From contig JAGTJM010000001.1 in NCBI GenBank assembly GCA_020747015.1, forward strand, positions 806,001 to 870,000: a DNA stretch of 64,000 bases, written 5' to 3'. Within the stretch, counting starts at the first letter, position 1. Every line of letters begins with the position of its first letter. This document shows, piece by piece, positions 10,571-22,357 of this stretch. The notes under the pieces were generated by a model that saw nothing but the letters and a program-made list of their open reading frames with translations, did not search any database and was not told the DNA's origin. The position numbers and the translations under genes were made by a program. The stretch comes from Pyrenochaeta sp. MPI-SDFR-AT-0127. Lineage: Eukaryota > Ascomycota > Dothideomycetes > Pleosporales > Cucurbitariaceae.

Positions 10571-12133
10571 TCAGGCCCCCCGTCGCGAAGTTCTTCTTTC
10601 AAAGGTCTCCACTTCGCGTTCATATGCTGGCAAGCTCCTGCGTCGACTCCGTGACGCCAAACTAGCGCTCTTCTTACTACTTCGGGATGCCTCATATCCG
10701 GTGACGCTATCTCTCCTACTCCGAGCAGGCTGCTCCATTATCTCTACAATGTCTTCCTCATGCTTAAGCTCACGAATATTGTGATCTTCCCAAATGTGTT
10801 TTACTAATGCCTTCACATCGCCGCAAACAGTATCGATTGGCGCGCTTCTTGAACAAAGAACACAAGAGTATTGTCCATCGGGGCCATCTCGATGACATTT
10901 GACGACAAAGCGGTTCGAGACTTGGAAACATCGCTTGTAACCGTCGTCCTCCTTTAAAATCTCCCATGCCTTCCCTGAAGACAGGTGTAACGTTTGTTGA
11001 CAGTGTGGGCAGTATGGTTCTGGGTCAGACGTTATGCTCGCAGACAGCGGCTGGGTTGCATGACGCTGGAGGTCGAGAGCATAGAGACAATATAAGTCAT
11101 GAGGACCGGACTTCATCCCTAAGTGTGGCGACAAAGTCAGTGATGAATGATCAAAGCCAGAATGACGAAACCGTGTCTTCAAATGTCAGGAATACTTTGC
11201 CGAGCTTCGTAAGTCGTACTTGGGAACTATGAAGCTTCGCAAAATATTCCATAACTAATCGAGACAATCTGAACGTACCTATCGAAGTTGGCCCGGTTAT
11301 GGATGTTGTGTCTGTGTCGGTTCGCCCTGGCTTAGGCCTTCCACGCCATTCAAGGACAGTTGTATTTACTGGGCTCTTACTTCTTACCCGAGAAGGCGCA
11401 TGATATTTCATGAGGGCTGTTGAGTTTGAGCTAGGACCAGTGATGGCAAGTGTGTTCGCGCGCTCTGTATGCGAGTGAATCGATCGAGGACTGCATGACG
11501 ATACATCTTGTTGCCGTTGCTGCTGAGCTGCCAAAATATCGACCGAACCCATTCCTGCTGCTCCTGACGCTGCATTGAGGTTTGATAATTGGTGTGAGAT
11601 GGGATCAAGTGACGTGGGTCCATACAGAAATGTTGTTACGAGTACACTCTGCAGTGTGATAATTTGAGACTGAAGTGCTGTATGCGATAGTACTGATCGA
11701 TTGCGTTAGCTAGCTTGTTCTTCTGTTGTCCACGCATCGAACGCAATGCGGTCGTAGCCATAAGCGCAAAGAGGGAACATACTATCACCCATGGCAAATT
11801 CTGCTCCTATTGCTTGGTATCCAAGTTCGAATTGTCTTGTGACTGCCGCTTTATCCATCATAATGGCCTCTTCGCTATAAAGTCGTTCATCTTCGACTTG
11901 CTTTATTCTCCTTGACGATGAATGTCCGCTGGATCGCAAGGTTTGCTCATAATCTCTCTTTTCCTTGATCGTCAAAGTTTGGTACAAATCCCTGGTGGCA
12001 TCGAAGACATTGAGTAGGGTTGACACAAGTGCTTGCGTAATGTTTGCTGGATCAACAGGTGTATTCTACACTAGTTAGCATCCATGATATCGCATACGGT
12101 CGCAAGTAATATGAGACCTACGGCGACGCCCAT
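10571..12133 (-). CDS. Conserved fungal protein with C-terminal Cys/His cluster
   Basis: Four exons fit in frame: 12133-12122 (MGVA), 12065-11783, 11692-11279 and 11118-10571, giving 418 aa. The introns are 56, 90 and 160 nt. Exon 2 begins NTPVDPANITQALVSTLLNVF and continues into a helical region (ATRDLYQTLTIKEKRDYEQ). Exon 3 is helical then Ser/Gln-rich (ALQSQIITLQSVLVTTFLYG). Exon 4 has two Cys/His groups: YCPHC (about 90 residues into the exon-3/4 part) and YSCVLCSRS followed by VKHIWEDHN, a C-x2-C-x15-H-x4-H spacing like a C2H2 zinc finger. The C-terminus is Ser/Arg-rich. I recall this architecture as a conserved but unnamed Pezizomycotina family; the function is unknown. The 160-nt third intron is the least certain join, although frame closure and a cactgac branch site support it. 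A different N-terminus is possible, because the sequence upstream stays open in one frame. Confidence 0.7.
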
Positions 12134-13465
12134 TCTCAAACTTAGTTTCGCTTCCTTGATACGAGCTGTACCTTTGTTCCAAACATAAGAAGGCTCCAGA
12201 TTGCTTAAAAGAGAGAAGCCCAGATTGGGCATCTGGGCACCTGGCACAACCCCACGCTGTCCCGCAAAGCCGCCATGGGTACCAGATCGGCATTTTCCCA
12301 CTCGAGCCCTGCCCTTTCGAATGGCTCGATGTTGAGTGATGCACCGGCATGCACCTTGTACAGCTGGCAGAGTGCAATTGGTGCCTGGATTAGTCTTGGT
12401 TCCCCTGATTGGAGTAGCGACGGCTGCGGCCCGAACCAGGAACGCTTGCGCATGACGATTGACGTCATCGTCAGATACAGCGGTTGCGGAGAGATAGACG
12501 AAGAATTGCCCGCATATGCAACATGCGAGAGACTTGTTTTGTTCTCTTTCGAGCGATGCAAAGGAAGATGCGACCTGTTCCGGCAAGTGATTGATGGTGT
12601 CAGTGGACCGAAAGACCGAGCACAAATGGGTATTGGCTAAGCTATGGATGTCAATTGGCAATGTCACGGAGCTCATATTGCAATCCTTAAAAATATTGTG
12701 TTACTGTACGACACAATGCTCAGGTTTTCTCTCCTTAGATTAGGCAATATCCGGAGATGGGGTAACTAGACAGACCTGTCATCGAGCCTGAGATCGAGCC
12801 GTGTGGAATTCATCTTTTCAGGGAGAGGTCGCTTAAGTGTTCCGAGAACTTCGTCTTCATCTCTGTGGTCATTAGATCGCTGGACTGGCCTTGAACGATA
12901 GTTTCAACGTGGGGGATCTCTTTTGCCATCATCGAATGTTGGGGTCCTTGTCACTAGCGTGCCACCATTGTCCTGGCCAGAAGTCCTCCCGCCTCATTTG
13001 ATCATCACCACCTCCCACGTTCTCGCTTCAGAAAGCCGCAGCTACCCAACGCCACTAGGTGACGCGGTAGATACGAGATCATCCTTCTTCGCATGCAGCG
13101 CTGTAAGCGCTCTCTAGGCGTGGACAACAAGAGTCAGGACCACGCTCACCGCTGCATGCTAGAATATCGAACTGTGACGATGTTCATGTTAGCAAACACG
13201 TTGAATTTGGCCGATAGGCCTAATGGACGGTTCCAATTCATCCTATTCGTACAATATCGGCTACTGCATCGGGCGCTGTCTCAACTGGGAGGAGATCAGC
13301 ACATTTCTGCTACATTTCTTCAACAAAAAGGAAACGAAGAAGGACAGCATCTGTGTCATAGGAACCAATTTATTCAACACGATAAGTAACCCTTTGGCTT
13401 TGTGATGATTAATGAGCGGGCAAACTTTAGAACTGATATCGTGGCGCATCGCCATTCCCTAACAC
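12134..13465. other. Intergenic with possible degenerate coding remnant
   Basis: About 1.3 kb between two minus-strand genes. On the minus strand, 12676-12140 holds overlapping open frames that look protein-like piecewise (for example LIQAPIALCQLYKVHAGAS in one frame and PNLGFSLLSNLEPSYVWNKG in another) without splice sites to join them. The part from 12700 to 13465 shows nothing I can name. Confidence 0.35.
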
Positions 13466-15189
13466 CTAATCTGCCGATCCCTGTTGCAGAACTTGACGCC
13501 TATCACTCATAGCTTCTCTGGTAGCGGCATTCTCGTCTCGTTCCTTCTGAATATGCTCGGCGTACTTGCTTCGACTTCTGATATGTGGACCCTTCTTATA
13601 GATGACAAACACAGGGATGCAGACCACCACAGCCAGGGCGAAGAGCACCCATGTTGAGTTCTGAACACCAAGCTTGTGGTACATCGGGCCAGTATAGAAG
13701 GAGCAGATGCCTGCAAGAACATCGCGCGAAAAGCCGTTGCCGCCAGTTGCGGAAGCAGAGTACTTACCTCCGTATGCGGCAACCATGTAATCGATCGTGG
13801 CAAAGTATATTGCCATGTTAGCACAGCCGATGAAAACAGCGAAGATGAGTGGAGCAATCCAAGGTATAGGAGGACCTGTGACCACAAATGCTGAGCCAAG
13901 GAGGCCGATCGGTAACAGGAGCACAATGTACTGAAGAAACCACAGGCGGCTCTCGGGGCTTAGTTCCTTGCCATTCTTGCGTTGCAGATTGTGCCGTCTG
14001 ATGACTGGGAAGTAAGCGAAACCTGCAGCCCAATATCCGATGAAAAGCGCAAACAAGGCGAGGCCGAGCTGGCTGGGTGTAAAGCTCCAAGCTGAATCCT
14101 TGAATACATAGCCATATGACTCGAGGAAGCTGAAGATGAGGGCATCGCTGAAGCCCGAGAGAAGAGACAAGAAGCCAACGATAGGTTCGCACACCAGCAT
14201 CTTGTACGGTCGACCCATGATAGCCAGAACCTCATGTCTGTCAATCTTTTGATGTTCAGTAGGGCCAACCGCGGCTGTCTCCGGATTTCGCTCGCGTCGC
14301 CTCTTCGCCTCGCGATTCAGCATAATTGTTGAACGAGTTTCAGGAACAAAGAAGACGTGGATAACCTGCACGACAATGCCGAAAATCAACTGGATCCAGA
14401 AGTTCCAGCGCCAGCCAAGGAATTCCTCAATGGGCCCTCCGCAGATACCGCCAATGACTAGAGTATCATTAGTAGTCAACATATGCTAGCTACATGTTGA
14501 ACGTGACTCACCTGAACCAAGACAGCTCCATAAACTCACCCAAAGCACAGGGAATTGTTGGTCCTCAGGATCGAACATATCGGCCACCATGCCAAGTGTT
14601 ACGGAGCCACCCGCCGAACAAAGACCACCGAGAAGCCGTGCAAGTAGGACCTGCCACCAGGCATTGCTGGCGCCTGCAAGAATCTGCCAGAGATTTACAA
14701 TGCCGAGCGACAGCTGCATAATGAGCTTGCGCCCATACTCCTCCGACCATGGTGCCCAAAACTCACAACCGAACCCATAAAGAATCAAGAACCAGGCCAT
14801 CCCAGCTCTTGCATTTGTGAAATGATTATCACCGAGATTGTAATGGTCATTAAGACGACCTATCGCATTCGAGTAGACTGCTGCATTGTAATCTAGGAGC
14901 AGTCAGTGCCATCCATTACCACAATTCATCCACAGACTGAGGGCTAGAGCTTACTCATACTCGTCTGGCACAAAGCCACAACAGAAAGGATCCACCATTT
15001 CTTTTTGGTGGAAAACATATACGCTGTATGCTCAATGGAATTTACCTCATTGAGGATAGACGGGGCGTTGTGATCAGTCAGTCGTGGGCGACGGCTCTTT
15101 GTGGGGACCATCTCGATCCCCTCGGCAAACGCCTCTTTGCGACCGTCAGATCTGATGCTTGTGTCGCTATCATGTCTTAATTCAACCAT
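13466..15189 (-). CDS. MFS transporter, DHA1 drug/polyamine:H+ antiporter-like
   Basis: Three exons: 15189-14955, 14892-14512 and 14457-13466, 457 aa, all junctions in frame (introns 62 and 54 nt). After a polar N-terminus of about 65 residues come membrane segments (KWWILSVVALCQTSMNYNAAVYSNAIG). Family motifs are EEYGRKLIMQLSLGIVN (motif A-like loop), LLARLLGGLCSAGGSVTLGMVADMF, and the motif-C-like GGICGGPIEEFLGWRWNFW. A long charged loop (~residues 190-220) separates the two halves, and the C-terminal half has YSASATGGNGFSRDVLAGI, a hallmark of fungal DHA1 transporters. It should sit in the plasma membrane and export a small organic compound or polyamine. The substrate cannot be read from sequence. 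At 457 aa it is a little short for the family, so one membrane segment near the N-terminus may be missing or degenerate. Confidence 0.88.
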
Positions 15190-16519
15190 CGTGAGGTTAT
15201 CTACTAATTTTAACAGCTTGAAACGAGGTTAAATAGATATCAATTCAAATGCGCCTGAGAGACTTACTTTTTACTTGCTTAGATTTGAGGTTTGGACTTT
15301 AGGCCTTGAGATTTTGATTCTGGGGTTTGGGTCTTGGGAGAATCTGTAGCCTGTCAAGATGTCGCAGATACTGGAGAAGAGAAGACTGCGGGGAATGGGG
15401 AAGATATACTTTCTCCTCACAATGAGAAAGTATGGCACAACCAATTCAACAGTTCTCAAACCTTATAGAGCACTGATGCCAATCAATCTCCGTGGAATCA
15501 GCAAATACTCTTTCTGGTGACAATCTGGCGGCGCTGGTTGATGGAAGCTTCAGTTCACCGGTCCTGAACCATGGTTCAACTTCCGCAGTTTTCCCCCTCT
15601 ATGTCAAGAAGCACAAAATCATTACTTCACAGCCCAAACTAAGTTCCTTCTTCTCAGGATTCAGACTATTCATTTGAGCACTCAATGCCCCCCATCATGT
15701 TGAAGAAGAGCTCCCGAAGCGATCGCATTCTGCCAGAATGTTCCTACAGATATCTTGGTCTTGCCAAATTCCGCCATGAGAGTCGAGAACTTGAGTGCCA
15801 GGCCGAAAGATCAGTGTGAGGTATACCCATGTTAGTTCTTTGAATTGCATGATGTTTTCAGATAAGAATTCAGACAAAATCCACTAAATGTGTACTTCAT
15901 GCAAGTGTTTATATGCCCACAGCTCCTAATCAGCATATGGTTTTCTTCAGAATCATCTATTCTCTCTCTTCCTTTGCGTATGGCGTTCGTGGCGTCCAAA
16001 AATCTCCTGATTTCTCCTCGACCCGTTCTCAGTGACTAGAGCCTTTCTGTAAGATCGCATGTTAACCGCATTATCTATGATTCTTCTCTTTCTTTGATGC
16101 CGTGAATATCGAAACCCTTTTCGAATAGATTATCGAAGAAGTTCAATTTGGTTACGGTGTAGGACTTCACAGGGTTTCGTGGTCAGACCAACTTAGGAAT
16201 GATTATCACTATATCATGCCCCATTTTGAAGATTGCAGAAATTGAAGAGGGAAACTTTGTCATTGTTACACTAGCCATTGTTGCATCGCTTACCCTTATA
16301 TACATATAATACGTCGGCCGATTCCCTTGTCATACAATGCTTTCCGCATATGGTATGACTGTCAGGGGAAAACAACGCCAGAAAGCAATCGAAATAACTA
16401 GATTTGGGCCTGATCTCAAACCGTATCAGAGAATAAGCAAGAAATGGACGAGGCCATGGAGAGCGCTGTTTGGCCTAGACGGTATAATCAACAGTAGATA
16501 TTCCCGCGGATAGGACCTT
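15190..16519. other. Intergenic, AT-rich
   Basis: About 1.3 kb upstream of the MFS transporter and downstream of the next minus-strand gene. It is AT-rich from 15850 to 16350, with a TATA-like run (tatacatataatac) near 16300. No coding frame above about 60 codons looks real. Confidence 0.45.
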
Positions 16520-17687
16520 TCACTCTGAGTCATTGGTGTTTTCGAAGCCGAACCCATCTTGAGCCTCCCACCACTGCTCATGAGCGGAAGAAATCCTCAA
16601 GAGATACAAATTGATCTCGTTATCCGTCATAGCCATCAGTTCTTGGTTACTTGCACGCTTCTCGAGATCAAGATCTTCCTCCATTATCATTACCATTCTT
16701 GTTTTAATCCAATGGCCATGATTACCGCGACGACGATTATTCGTTGCAATTGATTCAAGCGGAATACTCGATTCCGGATCCAAACGCGGACCAGCCTTGT
16801 CAAGAGTGGGTAACCCTTTCTTTCGTAGGTGGGGCGGAATAGACGGGGTAGAAGGCTTGACAGGCTGAACAACGCTCTTAGCAGTATCTTCTGTAAGTAT
16901 CTTCTGCAAGTGAACTGTCCATGCCGGTATGTCACCTTTGGTTGCTGGCGCCAACTTTGTCAGTGTGTGTGTGGTAGATAGCTTTTGGGGTTTGTAGATT
17001 GCCTCTGGAAGGCTGGATAAGTTCTCCATACATTTGTTAGGTGCAACAGGGAGGTAAGACGCGGAACTGGTAGTGGCTTTGAGAGAATTGGCACACGAAG
17101 AGCCCGTAGTCCGAGCACATGTGGTAGTAGATCTCGGGTTCGACGGCGTCGAATCGGTATTGTTGATCAGACCATAGGGCGGACCAGGGGGGCAATTGGA
17201 CGGAAATGTCTGTCCAGTCAGATTGGAGAGGGCTGATGTTGCTCCTCTTCGAATTGGTGAAGGTGAACCAGACTTCAAACTTTGAGCTACATGTTGAGGT
17301 ATGTGGTATAGCTTGTTTTCTTTCATGTAAGCCGCCTTTCGATGCTCCTCATATGCATCACGACTGAATCTTGGATCCGGTAGAGTGCCAGGCTTTGCAA
17401 CCATATTTGGATCGGGCCTCCAGCCCTCGGCTTTGGGCGAGGCGTTAGGAAATACGTCCCATGCGAGAGTCGTCGTTGGAGCTGTTCAAGGTTAGGAAAA
17501 GCACTTCTTCAAGGTACAAGCACTATAGTTCTCTTCAAACTGCATGCAGCATGGTAAATTGAACCCTCTTCACCGACCTTATGATTTATACAAGAAAAGT
17601 TTGCTGATGTTGCTTGTTTGAAGCAGGGCAGGGTCTAAAACGGTAATAGTGAGACGTACCTGACTTTTTTGGCGGAACGAAAGGCAT
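16520..17687 (-). CDS. Hypothetical Ser/Thr/Pro-rich protein
   Basis: Two exons: 17687-17660 (MPFVPPKKS) and 17481-16520, joined through a 178-nt intron with a gtacgt donor and an aacag acceptor preceded by ctaac (329 aa). The join produces a smooth N-terminus (KKSAPTTTLAWDVFPNASPK). Residues 30-60 are charged and helical (DPRFSRDAYEEHRKAAYMKE). The middle is Ser/Thr/Pro-rich and probably disordered. The C-terminus is acidic and helical (DLDLEKRASNQELMAMTDNE), ending FENTNDSE. I do not recognise the family. Low complexity and lack of motifs leave only a cautious call. Composition and a clean two-exon frame support a real gene. Confidence 0.65.
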
Positions 17688-18027
17688 GTTTGCAGTATTC
17701 TCTGCGGATTTGGAGGTTGCTTGTGAAAGGTGGGAGTTGCAAGGCAGCCAGAGCTGTTGTAATTTTGCCATAAACACAAGGTGAAGGTGGTATCCTTGCT
17801 CTGCAGTGCACTGCTTTGCTCAACGGCTATAGGATTGGTGTCACACTTTAGAGAGTGAAGGGTAGAAGACGAGGATTACTTGAGAACGAGATTTCAGAGC
17901 AAATAGTGTGAATTATGGTGTTTTTAGGCAGGCAAAGAAAGTCCTGTGGTGAGAGAAGAAGGTGAGAGAAGGATGGGAAAGACTTGAGCAGGCGCTAGTC
18001 TATGAACGAAGTCTCCTAGCTCGGACA
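17688..18027. other. Intergenic, short
   Basis: 340 bases between two minus-strand genes. It presumably holds the promoter of the Ser/Thr/Pro-rich gene and the 3' end of the GPI-type protein gene. Nothing else is seen. Confidence 0.4.
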
Positions 18028-18638
18028 CTACAACAACAAGAGCCCTGCACCACCAGCGGTAGCCAATCCCCAAACTGCTACTAACACTCCAGCCATTGTG
18101 CCAAATCCACTCGTTCCAATCGCCGCCGCAGCACCCGTTGCCTTGCTATCTGCTGGCTTACTATTTCCACCTGAGCGCGGTGCACCCGTAATCTCTGCGA
18201 GCGCCTTCGTCAAGCTCGACAGTTTCTCATCCAGATCATCGTATGGTGAAGCAACAGCAGTACCTTGAAGAATACCGACGGTGACCGTGGGGTCTTTGCA
18301 TACAGGCGTATCGTAGAGTTTGCCCGCGCACTGCTGGCTTGAACTGAATATACTGTCAGCGTGGAGCCAACAAACGGCGAGATGAATCTTGAAGTGAGAG
18401 ACATAATGAATGAGACTTACGTGCAACACCAACCATCTCCACAGTCATTGAAGCCTTTTCCACAAACCAATTCAGGATCCAGGTCCGGAGTGCCCTGACG
18501 TCGTGAGAGATCATTTGCGGAGCGATGGTATTGACGTGCTGAGGAGACGCCGTGAGGAAGAGGATTTGCCTCTGCCACTGGGTCGGCAGCAGCCGTGAGT
18601 GCAAGTGTAAGTGGTAGGATGATGGCAGTGAACTGCAT
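18028..18638 (-). CDS. Small secreted Cys-rich protein, predicted GPI-anchored
   Basis: Two exons: 18638-18421 and 18343-18028 (177 aa), with a 77-nt intron and gtaagt donor. The first ~18 residues are a signal peptide (MQFTAIILPLTLALTAAAD). A likely KEX-type dibasic site (LSRRQ) lies at about 46. Then comes a compact six-cysteine module (CGKGFNDCGDGWCCT, completed across the splice by SSQQC and TPVC), whose C...C..CC spacing resembles small chitin-binding or hevein-like modules but is too short to assign. The last ~25 residues are hydrophobic (GTMAGVLVAVWGLATAGGAGLLLL) after a small-residue stretch, as expected of a GPI-anchor signal. It should end on the cell surface or in the wall. A role in host or substrate contact is only a guess. 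Confidence 0.8.
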
Positions 18639-21043
18639 GTTGATGGTGATGGTGATATCGAAAGGTAGGATCGATGAAAGACAGAATCAACAAGACCAAT
18701 ATCGAAGGTCAAATTGAGGAAAGTTGAAATGAAGGATGGGAAGACGATTGAATGAGTATTGATCAGACTTTTAAACAACGCATCAAATTCCACGCCGCAT
18801 TTATAGCCCCCGTTGGAAACTCCCGCGCCGCATCATTTTATGTGAATGCCACTCAGCCACATCCGCATCCTTCCATTTCGTTACTAGGCAGACAGGGGCA
18901 GCATTTTCAGCTCAACCTGGATTGCATACATTTTACACAACTATTCGATGGAGGTAGTGGCTGTCAGCCAATGCGAGGGTTCTCTAGTCCAAATTGATAC
19001 CCTTCACCAAAAGCGGTCAGTCGGGCAACCGTGCATCAGCCCTAAAGTCTGACACTAGTGGGTAACTCAGCCCTGCTTTAAGATGAGATGTTGAAGATCG
19101 TCAAATAGGCGAGGATATTTCGAGACGAGATAGAGGCACGGAACAAAGCGAGGAACGCGAAAATAGGTGCCACCCTCAGCGGTTGTCGAAACGTTGATTC
19201 GCCGAGTAGCCAATTGGCTTGAGCTAGAAGGGGTTGGGAAAATTCGCCAGCGCACCTCTTCGCGAAGAGGGCGGCAAAAGTTCGCTATAATGCGAGATGT
19301 AGTGAGGTAATAGTGGAGTGAACATAGTCTTGAGCGGAACCTCTGCGCGAACTGCATTCACCTCATGTATATATTTGACAAAATCTATCAGAATGCTGGC
19401 GAACTCAGGCTGAAGATTGTGTTTGAACAATCGATCTCAAAATTCGTGTGGATCCATAAACTGAAACAGATCTTGGAAACCGAGCGCTAAAGGTGGCGCC
19501 GACCAAACAGTTGTTGGATAATCGCAGAGTCATGTAACGAAGGCAAGCGACGGCCAGCGAAGGGCTTGTACGAGATTTTGATAAGAAGTGCACAAAATTG
19601 ATCCAATATTGTGCACGAGTTGATTTCTATGCGAGTAAGGCGGGAGCAATACGAGTGTTGATGATTGGGAAGCTTGAGCTGAGATTGGACTTCGCAAATC
19701 TTTTGGTTGGAGGCTAGCGGCGCAGCAGTCGCGTCAGCATTGCGCCGCTTGTCGCTGTCCGATGACAGTTTTATGTACTTGGCCGCATAATTCATTAGTC
19801 CCAGCCAAGCTTCTACATTTGCTCGAACCTGAAAATCTACAATGCGATGCTCGATTGCTCATAGTTGTCGTAGAGCTGCTCCCTGCAGACGATTGCTACC
19901 GTACTCGCACTAGTGCGCAATCGGCTCAAAATATAGTTGTGCTACCATAAGTATGATGTAAAATATAAGTATGGAAGAACATTCTGAATGTCCCTCTTGA
20001 GATGCGCATATCCTAAACTTACTATTTCTAGTGTTAGCTAGTCACTAACGCATCTCGAAAAGATTCTTCGAGCATGTTGGGGCTAATGGTTCAACGTTTG
20101 GCTTGACGCACCGATGAAAACTCCTAGTTTGGTGGAGTATTCTCCTAGCTTAGATCTTGGCAAGGAGAAAGTTATACAAGCCCTGGAAGATCATACAGTA
20201 GAGTCCAGGAGAGACCATCTAGCCGTTGGTAGTAGGGACTTGGCAAGGATGAGTGCTGGCTGATCTGGAGGAATTGTGCGAGTGGTTCCTGACTGCAATG
20301 TCACGCTAGAAGACTATGGAGCAGTATTAGACCGTTGAATCTGACGCATTGTTTCTTTAGTAAGATTGTGATGAGACGGTGAGCGCACCACAGCAAAGTC
20401 TAGATGACTTGATTAACTTTTACTACCTCGAGTATCTTATCATAAGTAATCGAGTCTTCCCATCAAGTCTCGACGTCGAATTTCCCTAAGCTTGACGAGC
20501 TACAGTCTATCCTCCAGATTGATTCCTTTTTGTCTGATATCTCACCTTGGCAGATTTCGTGACCGGTGAATGCATGTGTCACCACGCTAACCGAGTTCGA
20601 TTGGTGATAGGTGCACGTGAGAACGCGACAAAATGCGGAGATCGATCGTCACTGCCACACCCAGCAGACGAAAGCTGGCAATACTTCTCTGCTGTCGCCC
20701 ATATTACCCTTCGATAGGTCAATCAGTACGGCCGCTGTGGGGTCGTGTTCAATTATATGCCACTGTCCGCCTAGCTAGGCTGCAGGACTGCGACCTTCCC
20801 CGCTGCCGAGTATCATAACGCAGTCACAGAGTCACGACATCAGTAAAAAGAGGAGACATCAAAATCTCACGTATGTCCTCCGGCCTATCTGCCTGGATAG
20901 CCACTCTTTCGCCTTCGTTTGCTGCAATTGACAGACTTGCTTCCTTGACGTTCAACAAGGTCAACCAATTTCCCAAAAAGTTCTCATTCGCATATTGAGC
21001 CATTCCGATACTTATCTCAGAAGCCTTGGATTACTTCCGCGAG
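18639..21043. other. Gene-poor region with possible degenerate coding sequence
   Basis: 2.4 kb without a gene I can support. On the minus strand, 19800-19070 contains short overlapping frames with protein-like stretches (FKHNLQPEFASILIDFVKYI, YFRVPRFVPCLYLVSKYPRLF) broken by stops, which suggests a decayed gene. 19950-20600 is AT-richer and without structure I recognise. 20600-21043 should be the promoter of the following plus-strand gene. Confidence 0.4.
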
Positions 21044-22357
21044 ATGGTCAAACGCACATATTCACAACGCGATAGGTGGCGGCCCGCACACGAGCATCAA
21101 CGCCTGCTGAACAACGATGACAGTAAAAAACGACATAAAGCGAACGACTCGGATGAGCTGTATCTACCAACCCCACCTCCAAGTCGGGGTGAAAAAATGT
21201 CATCATTGCTGAAGAAGGGCTTGAAAAGTTTCAGTGGTCCTATATCGATACCTGATGAAGAGGTAGCCACCGACGCTGTGCAGAAAAGTAGTAATCGGTA
21301 TCCAGCGTTTGACAATATTCTCAAAAAGCGGTACCAAAACGGAAATCCCAAGCCGCATAATATCTACGGCAGTCGAGAGGACTTTGTGGTTACTATGAAT
21401 GACCGGACGAAGCGTACGCAACAAGATCGCTCGCCGAGGAACAGCCATCTGCCCTCACCGCCTGCCGAGATCCAAAAGAAAGCGCAACAGGAAGTTTGTA
21501 AGACTGAAACTACTCGAAAGACTGCTACATTAGCGGTACAGCCTGCAGCAAGAACTCAAAGTGCCGTTAAGGCAGTACCACATACCTCGCGGCTCTCCGA
21601 GCGGGCCGTTGAAGACGAACAACCGAAGCACGCATACGAGTCGAATGTCTACATGGCCGAGAAGACACCCGCACCACATAGAGGTATTGTGGGTAATCGC
21701 CTATTGAAGAGGTCCATGGAGGCTCAAATGTGAGTATCGGCGGCTTCCTTTTCATGCGTGAGCAAGACTAATCAGTCAAGATGGTCGTTGAACCAATCTA
21801 ATTCACCGTTTTTGTGGCTCCCTGAGGACGTTCGCAATATCATCTACGAGTATGCGCTGGGAGGCTACACCATCAACATCGAATTTGAGACTTATCGTAC
21901 CACCTATCAATCTAACAAACCGCAGCAAGTTACGCCGATCTTCAAATACCATTGCACGACCTTCAATCGACATCTCAACCCGTACAATTCGATCTCAGTC
22001 GGAAAACCTGACATTCGAACCTCAAACAGCTTCACTCTTCTCAATCGCGTCTGTCGTCAGCTATATGTGGAGACTTCAACCCTTCCCTACAAACTGAACA
22101 TGCTATCATTCGGCTCGCACAACGTCATGTTCAACTTCCTGTTCATGGAGCATCGCCTTTCACGCCAGCAACTTGATGCCATCACAAAGCTTGTACTCCC
22201 TGATGCACTGCCACAGCCTAACATACTCACTTATCTGCGTAACCTTGAACGGGTGTTCATTGGAATTGAGCAGGACCACCAGGCTAAGGGATGGTACCTT
22301 GTTGTTCGAGGAGAGGGCGAGGAGCCAAGGTTGATAGACAAGCGGTACAATCGTTGA
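21044..22357 (+). CDS. 2EXR/DUF7730-like domain protein
   Basis: Two exons: 21044-21729 and 21781-22357 (420 aa). The 51-nt intron has a gtgagt donor and a gactaatcag...tcaag end. The first ATG of the frame is 21044. The N-terminal ~230 residues are basic and disordered with a helix-poor, Pro/Ser-rich composition (YLPTPPPSRGEK, HLPSPPAEIQKK). The second half holds the typical fungal F-box-like domain: FLWLPEDVRNIIYEYALGG, then TLLNRVCRQLYVETSTLPYK and a middle segment ending NLERVFIGI. In related proteins this module (2EXR or DUF7730) is common in Dothideomycetes, often in expanded, fast-evolving families; the biochemical function is not established. The disordered N-terminal extension is less usual. 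Confidence 0.82.

Noticed and set aside
11168..11278. Extra short exon within the third intron of the Cys/His-cluster gene
   Set aside because: A KYDLRSSAK-like peptide is readable, but the phases do not allow it to be joined to exon 4; a single 160-nt intron closes the frame.
13711..13767. Perfect-looking 57-nt intron (gtaagt...ttgcag) in the MFS gene
   Set aside because: The segment encodes YSASATGGNGFSRDVLAG, a conserved element of fungal DHA1 transporters, so it is coding.
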